Of a stretch of DNA of 64,000 bases, positions 22,072 through 32,890 are shown one piece after another. The position numbers and the translations under genes are program-made. The DNA is from Stachybotrys elegans. Lineage: Eukaryota > Ascomycota > Sordariomycetes > Hypocreales > Stachybotryaceae. A model generated the notes under the pieces. It searched no databases. It saw only the letters and a list, made by a program, of their open reading frames with translations, and was not told where the DNA came from. The stretch lies in the NCBI GenBank assembly GCA_020746835.1, contig JAGPNK010000012.1:992001-1056000 (forward strand), written 5' to 3'. The stretch's first letter is position 1, and the number at the start of each line of letters is the position of its first letter.

Positions 22072-23047
22072 TTACTCACTGAACAGACCCCCAGTCACGT
22101 CGTCAACCTCGGTGTCGGTACCGTTACGGTCGACGAAGATACTCTCGATACGGATGCTAGTATCCGGCAGATCCATCACGTCACGTCTGTTGTTCTTGCC
22201 GACAGCGGGGTCGTTGTCCCAGCGGTATCCGCAACGAGACTTGCCACCAGTCTTGAGGTTATCATCGCCAAAAGCCCAGAGAAGATAGTCCATAGTGTTT
22301 CCAACAGCCCTCCAGTGCGGCGCAACTGCAGGCGTGCCGCCAGGAACGTTCCTATCCCAGACGGAGTGAATGGCAATATCGGCAAAGTGCTCCACGAAAT
22401 TGTTGTAGCTGTTCTCAGCAGGAACGGCCGAGTCCTGGTTGTATGCATTCTTCCAGCTCTGAGTGAGACTCAGAGGGACACCAATGTGTCGGAAGGCGCT
22501 GTAGTCAACGGCGTGCATCGACTCATGGATCATAACACCAAGGTTGAAGGAGCCTTGGCTGAAGCCAATGTTCTGCCCGTTCATGAAGCCGGCCAGTCCA
22601 CCAAGATCAGGCCAGACACCGATGTGGCGGACATGCTCGCGAACACCAAGCGGGAGTCTACCAAAGGTCTACAAACACTGTCAGCGTTGTTGAGAAATTT
22701 CATCAAGTAGAACTAACCTCAATCATCTGCTGCTTGGAAACATTAGAGCCCCGGTGACGGCACATGATCCAAGGCGCATCGCAGTCGTTGTAAAAGACAT
22801 TGAACGACTCAACATCCCACGGATTCATGCCTCGGTTGACAGTCTCTCCCCTGCAAAATCGGACGATGTGCTCATTGGACCAATCCTCGACCCGGTTGTG
22901 GCCCATGGGAGGCAAGTACCTCGCGAATGTGTCCATGTTCAAGTGCATGAGAGGGTTGATGAGAGGCTTGGTAGGCTTGTCTTGGGCATTGACAACCGAG
23001 GCAGCGGCCAGCAGGGCCGTGAGGCCAAAGTTGACGAAGGGAGCCAT
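22072..23047 (-). CDS. Secreted HExxH protein, putative metallopeptidase
   Basis: Exons 22718-23047 and 22072-22668 (49-nt intron, GTTAGT...GTAG) encode 308 residues. A signal peptide of about 21 residues ends V-V-N-A. The key motif is M-I-H-E-S-M-H-A at 156-163, where H158-E159-x-x-H162 is the zincin consensus. E-H-F-A-D at 203-207 could provide the third ligand about 40 residues later. Several cysteines (C-R-G, N-D-C, I-M-C and K-S-R-C) would suit an extracellular protein. I do not recognise a named peptidase family, so metallopeptidase activity is inferred from the motif only. The start is ATG 23045-23047, with a TATAAAC element about 120 bp upstream. Confidence 0.75.
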
Positions 23048-23167
23048 TGTACAGTTTTTCGTGAATGGTGCTGGTGGCTTGAGATGGAAAAGCGAGGACT
23101 GAGGATTGAGGACTGCGGGTGGTGCGAGTGAAGAGCAACCGTCTTGTATCAGGGCGGCAGAGCCTGA

Positions 23168-23174
23168 GTTTATA
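23168..23174 (-). promoter_or_regulatory. Probable TATA box of the HExxH gene
   Basis: TATAAAC on the minus strand about 120 bp upstream of the ATG at 23047. Confidence 0.4.
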
Positions 23175-25255
23175 CTTTTTTTCAACCCCTGCGCCATGAT
23201 ACCACACCATAAAGGCATGATCTATGCCATTTGTGTCACCGCTGGATTCTCTCGTTCTCGTGTTGCTTACACTGAGGGGCCATGGCCACCAACCTTGACC
23301 CCATCACGAGGTTAGTCTCCCAATCCCTGCCTAGTAGAGGCTGGCAACGGGGGCCAGATATTAAAAGTAGAGCGTTGTCTTGGCTCGCAGAATCAGGCCA
23401 TTCGAGCAACTTGGGTTCATGTACGGTCTTTACTGTGAATCTTGGCTTCATCCTATCTTTCATTTCTGTCTTCCTTTCTTCTTTCCATTTTGTTTCTTCC
23501 GGTCGCGTCTGTTCTGGCCGGTATTTTTCCTCATCAAGATGCTGGATAAGACAAATTATGCATTGAGCTTGTGCAGTACACCATGGTTGAAAGGTTACAT
23601 GCTAATAATCCTTTTGTTAGCCGGCTTGGCAGTTGAACGAGCTGGCCCCTGCACGTCAAGCATCTTCAGCGGGAAAGAACTTGAGTTCATTGGCGTGGTA
23701 TAAAATGATAATAACTGCTATCATTACTTTGTGCATAAAAAAGGTTTCTCACACAGTGACAGCTCTGTATTGGAGTGCGAGTCATTCTACCGCAATTGTA
23801 CGAGTGTCTTTAAAACCCATCTTCTGCTAGTGTCCTCGGTTATGTTGAAGTACGGCACAGTGGGCTGGTTCAAAAATAGGATGGTTTAAGGTCTGGGTAT
23901 CCGAAAGCGAGCGAGCCTGCCTAGCCGCAAAATGCGCCAAGGTCAGCCAAGAATGGTACGCCTCGCTCATCGGTTGCGGTTCAATTATTGCGTAACTCTT
24001 TGTGCACTGGTGACTTGGTCGAGGTGTACCAGACAAGTTCTGTGCCTTCATCGCCAGCCGTCTCTGACATTACCGGATTCTCTGCCATTAGCTTAGCTGC
24101 TCCAGTAAGTAAACAATCTACATCCCTGAACGGCCTGCAGCTACCTATGTAGAAGCCTGGCATACACAGACCGTTTTCCTCTGCTTCCAACACATAAAGT
24201 CCGTTGGTCCTTAGATGAAGCATAAGGTGTTGTCGTCGGGTTCATCTGTGGATGTTACTAAATACAGCTCGGCTGCGCCTGTCTAGGAACCTTCCAGTCT
24301 TGACCAAATGACCTCGGTGCTCATCCACGAGGTCTAAAAGTCTCGAGAGCGCCAATTGCTAAGTGAAAGCAATGGAAGACTACTTTCATCGTTACCCTAT
24401 ATCCCCGGCTAGTTGACTGAATATTTGCATCTTCAACTTGAAGCCTAAAATGATAGCTCAATCACCCACACTCCTTTCAGGCAGACACGCCTTCCCCACT
24501 GCCTGTAATTCGAAAGATTGGACTTTATAGTAGAGAGGCGCCGTCGCGAATAAAACAAAGCTTGTCACTGTAATGCTCTCAAACATCTCGACCTAACCTC
24601 TACCTTGGTCAACATGGTCAAAAAGCTAAAACATGAATACTCGATACTCATCGACAAAGGTGCAAACTTGTCCTTGTTGGACCAAACCTAAAACTGCTTT
24701 CTAACATACCTTGAATCGTGACGGGAGGAGATTGTTGGTGGTGACTGTGTAAGTTTACGTCACAGTAATGATCGTTATCTGCCCATCTTTCGTGCTTTTA
24801 TGCAGTTCGTAGGACACCTATCTGCCGGGTTAAACGTAATGTTACTATAAGCCAGTACACCCTCTGATGCCTGAAAGAATTGGTGAGGCCAGGCGAGCGG
24901 ATGAGGCTGAGAAATATGTGCTATGGTAGGCTTTTACGCACCCGCCTTGCTTGGGTCTCTCGGGTAGGCTAAGACATTCCATGACCCGGTGAGTTGACCG
25001 GATGGATAGTCAGCTAGGCTAGAACGCTGCCCCCTTCTGCAGATACCAGGCTTCAATCTGTCTCCATGACGTAAAAGCATATGGCGAATTGGGTAAGTTT
25101 TCCTCACCATGTGAATGGAGGTCTATTCACATGCTGTAGTCAGAGCCAAGACAAGCCAAGAGTCTCCATGCCCTAGACGGCAAGGGGCGGGGTTGCGTGC
25201 CCCCGGGGCTTCAGGACATTAATAATTCAAAGTGTGGCATTGTCAGCTAGTTGCA

Positions 25256-25262
25256 TATAAAG
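25256..25262 (+). promoter_or_regulatory. Probable TATA box of the bZIP gene
   Basis: TATAAAG about 92 bp upstream of ATG 25354. Confidence 0.45.
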
Positions 25263-25353
25263 TGGAGGCCGCTCTCCCAATCCTTTGCCCGAACTTCTAC
25301 TTCGGAGGCTTCCCTGAACTTCATGCCGCTTTACGCACCATATCAAGTCTGCC

Positions 25354-26367
25354 ATGGATAACAGTCTACAAACTTTCCCGGTCGAACTGCAGCCGATGCC
25401 CCATGCATCGTACATGCGGCATAGTGGAGAGGACTGGGCCGGCATAACGAACCAAAGAGAGAGGAAGAGGCTGCAGAACAGAATAAATAAGCGCGCCTGT
25501 GAGTTACTGGATTGCGTCTAAGCAGAGCGACAAGGATTGTTGACCCAAGAATTAGCAAGGCAAAGAAAGCGGAAGATAATGACCGCTGCCGCTGCTTCAA
25601 GTGTTTTTTCTCCAAATTCAGACTCTAGCTGCTCTAACCCAAGCAAACCTTCTCATGGATTCAGTCCCTGCGCTTCCACCACCGAATCCCCGAAGGAGGA
25701 CGCGAATATATGCCCCTTAGCAAGTCTTCGAGCCACTTTCAGCGTCTGCACGGTACAAAGTATCGCCCGCGAGCGAGCCGTACTCCAGTCCTTCGCCGAA
25801 CATGCTCTTCAAAGCTACAAGTTAGCCGATCCATGTGCCGATCACAAGTTGAAACTGATCCAGCTCAACGTTGTAAATGGCCTTACGAGGAATGCCACAG
25901 CGCTTGGATTTAGTTTTGACTGGCTCATCTGTGAGGTTGTTTCCCCCTTTGGCCAGGATGGACTCAGCTACCCACCACGAGCCCTGTGTACAAGTCCCAT
26001 GATTCCAGAGACCCTGAAACCCACGACCCTACAGCTCAGCGCACGACACCACCCGTGGCTCGACCTATTTCCGTTGCCCAAGTTCCGCGATAACATACTC
26101 GCAGCTTCGATGGTGATGGTGCCTGAACAGGAGCAAGAGTTGTATGACGATATCTTAGAGTTGGGCGACAGGAGAGAGTGGTCTGGCCTTCTTGTCTGGG
26201 GAGATCCGTGGGATCCCTCTACCTGGGAAGTGAGCTTACCATTCTTGAGGAAGTGGGGATGGCTACTACGAGGTTGTCCAGAGATTTTGGTCGCAACTAA
26301 TTACTGGAGGAGCAGGCGAGGCGAAAAGCCGGTTCATGTCAGTGACTTAAAAGAGTTCTTTAATTAG
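25354..26367 (+). CDS. Short bZIP transcription factor with DUF3425-like C-terminal domain
   Basis: Exons 25354-25498 and 25556-26367, joined across a 57-nt intron (GTGAGT...TTAG), encode 318 residues. The start gccATGG is in a good context. The basic region is N42-R-I-N-K-R-A-S-R50, preceded by R-E-R-K-R-L-Q and followed by Q-R-K-R-K, which fits the bZIP N-x7-R signature. The intron cuts inside it, as is common for this gene type. No long leucine zipper follows, which is usual in the DUF3425 class. The C-terminal half has the class pattern (D-H-K-L, N-V-V-N-G-L-T-R-N-A, H-P-W-L-D-L-F-P, and W-G-D-P-W-D-P-S-T-W-E-V-S). It is a nuclear regulator with unknown targets. Confidence 0.88.
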
Positions 26368-26941
26368 GCCAGCTGAATCCCATGGATTCCCTCTCATTTT
26401 GGACTTGCAGCAATACTTACATTGGTTGCCGGGGCACTAGGCGCTGTCCCTGCTTTTTGTTTGCTCTCTACTGCCTCCACCTCAGACTGTACACGATTTT
26501 CATTATTATAACAATGCTCACTGCTAGCGGATACCACGATAGAGGTTCATTCCGAATCTGGTTTTTGCCCATAACTTTGGCTCATCGATCAGGTATGTGA
26601 TGCCGATCTTTCATGCTACAGCCACCTCGATCATCCCAACCCCCTATGTGTTACAATCATATTATGAGCCAAGACGTAATCCTGAGTTCTGCAAGTCGTT
26701 CTTCTAGAATAGACGGCTGATGCGGTAAGTTGGCTGCTCTCTGTGCTTGACGATAGCCTCACTTTTGTCTTCAACTATACTGCCTTTTGCGATTGTTTTG
26801 GGACTTAGAGACACTGATATTGACTTTCCTTTCTGCTCTATCCCTGTTGTTCTATATTGCGCCTGTCTTCCCATTATCATAGACGGCTGATAAGCCACTG
26901 TCGCTCGCTTCGCTTTCTCCGATATTGTTGTCCCGAATATT
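26368..26941. other. Intergenic region between convergent genes
   Basis: Holds the 3' flanks of the bZIP gene and of the small membrane protein. The long minus frame crossing it (26704-27477) overlaps the membrane protein in another phase and looks like an artefact. Confidence 0.35.
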
Positions 26942-27244
26942 TTATGCCGTCCATTGTCCACTGTGGGTATGTTGAATACGAATATATTCTCTCGATAACG
27001 TCGCATTGTAGATGTCGCGAAGCGGAGGCCGAGCATCATGTTCAAGATCGCCGAAAAGACGCGGAGGGTACCGTGCGAACGGCGGGGATTCGGGTCGGTC
27101 TCCAGGCCAAGATTGTGTAAGCTCATGTGTAGTGGGGTATCGTCGCATGCTTCGTCTGTAGAGATACCATAGCAGAACGAGGGTCTGGGGGAGAGCCGCA
27201 AAAAGGGCAATGAGTGCAATGACGGCTTCGACAGAGAGCGGCAT
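26942..27244 (-). CDS. Small single-pass membrane protein, hypothetical
   Basis: A 100-codon frame from ATG 27242-27244. It starts with a strong hydrophobic segment (about residues 5-27) followed by a basic W-Y-L-Y-R-R-S-M-R-R stretch, then a polar Pro/Arg-rich tail ending Q-W-T-A. The arrangement suggests an N-out or signal-anchor membrane protein with a cytosolic tail. The frame extends upstream to 27385, but the internal ATG gives the cleaner topology. I recognise no family. A rival frame on the same strand overlaps it. Codon pattern and topology support it only moderately. Confidence 0.4.
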   Translation of the reverse strand: MPLSVEAVIALIALFAALPQTLVLLWYLYRRSMRRYPTTHELTQSWPGDRPESPPFARYPPRLFGDLEHDARPPLRDIYNATLSREYIRIQHTHSGQWTA

Positions 27245-28070
27245 GGTTGCCCAGCGAAGTGAGATTGGGAAGCAAAGATGGATACAGCTGGGAAGATGAT
27301 GGGCTTCGGGCGATACAAGTTGTGGTAGAATGAAGAGCAGCACCACCAACACTGGCGGCCTCGGGGTGGGGGAAGCGACAGGCAAATGGAAGCAGCCCTT
27401 TTTTTTAATCTTTTTTTTTTCTCCCTCGTTAGATTTCGGCCTGTTCTGTGCCTTGTTTCCTCGTGCTGAGTGGACACGAATACGCTGCGTAGCCTATAAC
27501 AGGACGCGCGGGGACTTGGACAGCGCTAGGAGAAAATTATCGACCAGGGGGTCCCGGGGGGTATGTCTTTTCTTGGGTCTTGGGGAATGAATGGAGGGGG
27601 GGGATTCGATCATTGTCTGGGGTTTGCTTGGGAGGTGCCCCTCCCCCCTTCACTCAGACGTACGCAGACATACACAAATACTGCTACACCCAGATCTATG
27701 CTACCTGCTACCACTTGTGACGAAAGAAGTACTTTGCATGCAGACAGCAGTACTTTACAAGGTGCAAATATCCGCTGATAAATAAGTAGCATCGATATGA
27801 CCAGCTTGCGCCCTCCGGATAATCGAAAGGGATACCATCGACTAATGCTAGGGGGAGTGAGGCCATTCCATGCGGCTGAGCATGGTCGGTCTGGGAGGTT
27901 CGCAGTGAAGTGGATCAAAGGTAGAATCCAGATAGTGGTGAAAGCCAATGGGAGACAAAGGTCGATTCTAACGTCAGGCAGAGGCAGTGCCGAGAACAGT
28001 AAAGCATGGAACCATGCATCCTGCTTCCCGCTTTCCGTAGGTCCACATCAGTTGCTCACTGATTAGTGCA

Positions 28071-28245
28071 TCTTCAGACAGTGGTTTAGACCAATCAATC
28101 AGGGGATCGATTCTAGGTGACCTCGGATGCTTCTTGAGTGGATTTGGAGACAGTGGTCTGCACCAATGGAGACGTCAGACTAGGCTACATCAGTGTGGTG
28201 CATGCATTTATAGGTGTCGACCACTGTCTGAAGATCCACTTGAAG
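28071..28245. repeat. Three-part repeat: two direct copies and one inverted copy of a CAGACAGTGG-type unit
   Basis: A GACAGTGGTYT...ACCAAT unit occurs at 28071-28095 and again within 28130-28164. The second copy, extended to CTTCTTGAGTGGATTTGG on its left, is repeated in inverted orientation at 28213-28245, so 28130-28245 can fold into an imperfect hairpin with a loop of about 48 nt. No target duplication is obvious, so it may be a palindromic relic or regulatory structure rather than a transposon. Confidence 0.5.
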
Positions 28246-28370
28246 ACAGAGGGTATCTCTACTCCATACCGAGTCTTGAATCATGAGGCTGACGACGTGC
28301 ATGTACCTGGTGTTGGCCCCCGTCTTACACATCCTGTTTTGGGTTTTCATTTTTTATTTATTCAAAATCA

Positions 28371-28380
28371 TATATAAAAG
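28371..28380 (+). promoter_or_regulatory. TATA box of the Clr5-ankyrin gene
   Basis: TATATAAAAG about 125 bp upstream of ATG 28505. Confidence 0.6.
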
Positions 28381-28504
28381 GCGAAGCCTGATTCTCAGCC
28401 TGCTACCCTCCTCACTCTCCATCCCGCCCACACTCAGCAGAGGAGCAAAGCGTACAATCAACACTCGTTGTCTTTTCTCCCGTCACTTTGCCTATCTTGT
28501 CGTC

Positions 28505-31500
28505 ATGCTGTCTGGAATACCAAAGACTAGACAAGAGCTATGGGATGCTTACCGGGACGAGATTCGGTGCCTCTTTCTGGAAAAAGAGCAGTCCCTTCCT
28601 GCAATCATCGAAACCTTGAAAGCGCAAGGATTCGTCGCAACGTGAGCCGCCCTCCGTCTTTCTCCAACTGTTGTTCACTTTGTGGATCGAGAAAGTGCAC
28701 TTTCTAACCATTTTGCAGCAAGTCGCAGCTTGAAAAGCAGCTGAAAAAGTGGAATTTCCGCCAAAGAATCGATCGCAAGAATTGGGTAGCCATCGGGCAT
28801 CGCATCGCGAAGCGCAGAGCCTCCAACAAGGACTCCGCAGTCTGGATTTCCGGTGTGCGTGTTTCTGATAAGACAGTACATCGTCAAAGCATCCGGTACA
28901 ATCCAATCCTCCCAACAGGTTCGTTCTTCTGATTTACTCCAAAATCCGGCTTTAGAGCCTGACCTCGAATAGCAACATCGCCGAGACTTGATGCTGATGC
29001 GCCAGTCGATATCCGTACGCCACCTGCACCATATGTCAGCAGCTTCGTATGGCCAGAACTACCTTTCATTCTATTTCAACGTCGCCTGAATAACTGTAAG
29101 TCCACTAAACGGCGGCTATGGGTCGTTGTATCATGCTAACCATGCCAAGTTCGCGACTTCACACAGCCTGGATTTGATGGCTTGAAGTTGTTGAATAATG
29201 AGACGACTCAGGGATTTGCTGTTGCGCATGGGTATTCTGTTACCACAGCATTCAACGCGTGGGTTCGAACTTGTCAGACTGCTATCCCCGTCTTTGAGGA
29301 GTCTGAACCTGAAAGCGATCGGGCTTTGACTGAAAGGTCTACCGGGCTCAAATTCCGAGAGCTGGTCAAGACCCTTGTTTTCCAGCTCTCAAACAATCTG
29401 AGAATAGATGATTCATTGGATATGTTCTTGGTACTGGCCAAAGCCGTGGGACCGGCCAACTTGCCACTGCTGAATGCCTCCAGAGGATTGTCAGAGCTCT
29501 CCTTTTTGGAAAAGGTATTCAAGATGGCTCTCCAACAACTATGCGGAAACTTAGGCTACTGGAGTACGATGTTGGAGTATGGTGACCCTGAACGCGCCAT
29601 ATATTTGGGAATCCTCCGCTGGGCTCTAACCTCTAACTTCAGTGCTGATACGGTTGTCCATATTGTCCTGAAGCCGCAATCTTACACACGTTATTTCGTT
29701 GGACCGCTGCAAGTAGCGGCTATGAGCATGGCTGCGGATGTCGTGGAGCTCCTGCTGAAACACAATACACCAGTTGATTCCGTTGTCTATTCCTCCCTAT
29801 TCAGAGAGTACCCGCTGGAACTAGCCCTCCGATCCCTTTCGACCTGCAGTCATTCCGACTGCCCTGGAAATCGCGGCTCTGAGAGAGTGATCAGGCTGCT
29901 CCTCGATGCAGGAGCAGGTAGCAATGAGAAAGCACGAGACTATCAGCTTTTGGAGGCAGTCAGAGCGGGAAATCTAGAGGTGGCCAAGGTGTTATTGAAT
30001 CGTGGCGCCAATTTGCACTCCGTAACGACCAACCACTTTTATGGTGCTGACTCAGGCATCCATCGCTTCAGAAGGGTGCAGTTATGTGGTGGTGGTGAAT
30101 TGTATCGGGACCACCTCGTTGCAAACAGCACAGTCCTTACTGCTGCTGCAGAGTTCACAGTTCATCGAAGGCCTGGGATTGTACCTGTGTCGAACGCTCA
30201 TTCTGATGAGACTTCACCTGCTGAAAGTCGTTGGCACGAGCTAGACTCTGAGTCCACTGTCTTACGACTTCTCCGTACTCTGATCGAGTGGATGGAGGCT
30301 GAGTCACAAGAACCACTGTTGATCACCCACAGCCTGAGACTTGTTGACGTGGCACTCATAGCAGCAGCAAGAAACCATAATCGGGTGCTCTCGTGGCTAA
30401 TCGAAATGGGTGTCGACGTCCTGTCTTCCAACTCCGATGGAGTCTCACCTTTGCTCGTGGCTACCAGAGAAGGGAATCTGATAGCCTGTCAATTATTGCT
30501 GGATAACGGTGCTTTGAACAGACAGCACGGCACCTTCGCATTACATGCTGCTGTGGCTTTCTCACAAAACCGAGTTCTCAAGAAACTTATCTCAGCCCAA
30601 GCCGATATTGACGCGCGACCCGATCCGCAGGAAATAAAGAGAGCATTGAATCAGGTCGGAGCACCCTGTTCGGAGTATGTGTATGGGACTGCCTTGCATA
30701 CTGCCATGCGGATATCTTTGACTGGGGGGGGAAGTAAGATACGTGACGAGTCTATCATGATCCTGATGAACGCTGGCGCAAGTCTCGTAGGGGAAGAGTT
30801 GGCCTTTGGAGCACGCATCGGAAACCCCACCCTGGTTCGCTTGGCTCTTGCATTCGGTGCGTCGCCCAATGAGATAAATGACTCTAAAACTTGTCTTCAG
30901 GTTGCCTTTTCATGTGGCCAAACAGATATCGCCAGAATACTGCTGCAGGCTGGCGCAAATCTGGCAGGAGGCGAGTTAGTTCTTGGGGTGCGTGGCAGAA
31001 ACGCTGATCTGGTTCACTTGGCTCTCGCAGCCGGTGCGTCGCCCAATGAAAGAAATAATTCCAGAACTTGTCTTTATATTGCTTTTTTACACGGCGAAAC
31101 CGATATAGCCAGAATTCTACTGCAAGCTGGTGCAGATCTGGTAGGAGGCGAGTTGGTTCTTGGAGTGCGTGAGAGAAACGCTGATCTGGTTCACTTGGCC
31201 CTAGCAGCCGGTGCATCGCCCCATGAAAGAGAACAAGGATACAGCCGCGAGACCTGCCTTGAGATTGCTTGCACTCACTGCGATACTCACATCCTCAAGG
31301 TCCTGCTCCAGGCGGGTGCGGCTCTGAGAGGCGACGAGCTCTTCTTGGTCAGCTATAACCTGGGATGTCTTACTGCTGGCGAAGACAAGTACACGGCATA
31401 CGTACTGAATACTCTGTCGCTTCTGGAACACCACGGTGCGGACCCTCAGAGAAGGCACCAAGATGGGGCCTCTCTCCTCGAATGGGCATATAGCTTAGGA

Positions 31501-32838
31501 AACCTCCCGCTGATACGATGGGCTACCCACCGATCAGATAATGGCTATGACAGCGGGCTTGTGTGCGCCATGACGCAGTACATCACCCGAACCGGTTGCC
31601 AACAGACTCTTCTATCCCTCAAGAATCTCCTAAAGTTGCGCGTTGCCACTCATAAAGATGCAGATGCCTTTGAAGGCACTGCTCTTTCTTTGGCGGCACT
31701 CAGCCCTCATCCCTCCTCAGTCATAAGTCTCCTTCTTTCGTGCATCCCGCCATCAAACGAAGGTTGCACTCCCTTCGACCGAACTGAGCGTCTATTCGAT
31801 GATGAGTTTCTCGATTCTAGTTTGGAAGCCGGGGAAGGCAACAAACAATATGTTTTGGGGAGCGCGAAGCTTTTCATGGAACACTGCTTCTGGAGGAATT
31901 CCAAAGTCAGGTGCGGATCTCCATTGATTGCTGCTACCGTCGCTGCCACAGAAGATCCCGCACGGATGCTATTGAATCATGGCCTCCAAGCGGATCGAAT
32001 TTCGCTCCTCTTTGCAGTTGGACGAGGTTCCCTGGGACTTGTAGAAAGCTTTCTTATCGGCGGTAAGCAAGAACTCGGCCAAAGACCACAATCGTCTCAC
32101 AAACTTCCCAACCCTTTGCTATTAGCTGTACAAAGGAATGACCTGGAGATGATTCGTTTCCTTTTACGATATGACTATGATTTAGATGAGCGCCCGGACC
32201 ATGATAGTCCTACGCCTCTTCAAGAAGCAGTGAAACTAAAAAACTGGTCTATAGCATCTTATTTACTTGACGCCGGGGCAGACGTCAATGCCCGGCCCGC
32301 AGGAGACGATGGACACACAGTGTTGCAGTATACAGCTGCCTATGGGAATCTTGAATTCGCGAGGAAGCTTTTGGATCGGAATGTACCCGCCAAGATTGAT
32401 GGACATCGGGCTAGAGGAGAAAACGGACGAACAGCGCTCGAAAGCGCTGCGGAATACGGCCGATTGGATATGGTTCAGCTCCTTCTTAGCTCGGGCGCCA
32501 AACTATCGGGTACTGGCCAACGACAATATGTTCGCGCCATGCAGTTCGCCGAGGACAATGACTATGGTGCTGTCTTGAAGCTGTTGAGAGATAGGCGAGA
32601 ATGGGAATGTGAGGGGGGCAAGTTGCGATGGGAATCGACATATGAGGTTGATTGTCACGGAACTACAGTCTCGGAGTGCTCCGACTCGGATTGCAGCGAG
32701 GAGCATCAGGAATCGGAATGGGAATGTCGTAAGGCTGAGATGGAAGTTTCTTACTCACCTTCTGGCTATACGTGGAATTTGTGGGATTTCATGTTCGAAT
32801 ACCCCAATGAGATACAGACCAGCGACCCCCTCTCGTGA
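28505..32838 (+). CDS. Clr5-domain ankyrin-repeat protein
   Basis: Four exons (28505-28641, 28719-28918, 28973-29095, 29150-32838) join in frame to 1382 residues, with introns of 77, 54 and 54 nt. The N-terminus is a Clr5 domain: W-D-A-Y-R-D-E-I, then L-K-A-Q-G-F-V-A-T-K-S-Q-L-E-K-Q-L-K-K-W-N-F over about residues 12-65. A linker follows, and then a long series of ankyrin repeats in two blocks. Around residues 730-880 a 59-residue unit (177 bp) is repeated with high identity (A-G-G-E-L-V-L-G-V-R and N-A-D-L-V-H-L-A-L-A-A-G-A-S-P). The C-terminus is W-D-F-M-F-E-Y-P-N-E-I-Q-T-S-D-P-L-S. Clr5 is a fungal DNA-binding-like domain found in front of ankyrin repeats; biochemical function is unknown. 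The tail is shorter than in fragments A and B because of an indel that brings in a stop. Confidence 0.88.
30945..31310 (+). repeat. 177-bp tandem repeat inside the ankyrin array
   Basis: Two adjacent, highly similar 177-bp units (59 residues) begin near 30945 and 31122. Flanking units before and after are more diverged. It is an in-frame duplication, so the array can change length by unequal exchange without losing frame. Confidence 0.65.
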
Positions 32839-32890
32839 TAAATACGATATCAAACCAATAGATAACAATCGGTAAGAAAATCTATGAGAG
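32782..32890 (+). repeat. Copy C of the ankyrin-tail repeat
   Basis: The end of the Clr5-ankyrin gene, with similarity continuing about 50 bp past the stop codon into sequence that is coding-like in fragments A (7424-7550) and B (9627-9753). Relative to them C lacks the bases for F-E-E and reads into TGA at 32836-32838. Confidence 0.65.

Larger units (their letters stand above)
23048..25353. other. Long intergenic region
   Basis: About 2.3 kb between two divergent genes. The frames are short, strongly hydrophobic or cross-strand shadows with no motif. It carries the HExxH promoter on the left and the bZIP promoter on the right. No MITE terminus was seen. Confidence 0.45.
27245..28504. other. 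Intergenic region with a compact repeat near 28.1 kb
   Basis: About 1.26 kb. It contains T-rich tracts near 27400-27420, G-rich runs near 27590-27602, and the direct/inverted repeat at 28071-28245. The Clr5-ankyrin promoter lies at its right end. Confidence 0.5.

Noticed and set aside
26704..27477. 257-codon minus-strand frame
   Set aside because: It is Ser/Pro/Arg-rich without any domain, crosses low-complexity tracts and overlaps the better membrane-protein frame on the same strand.
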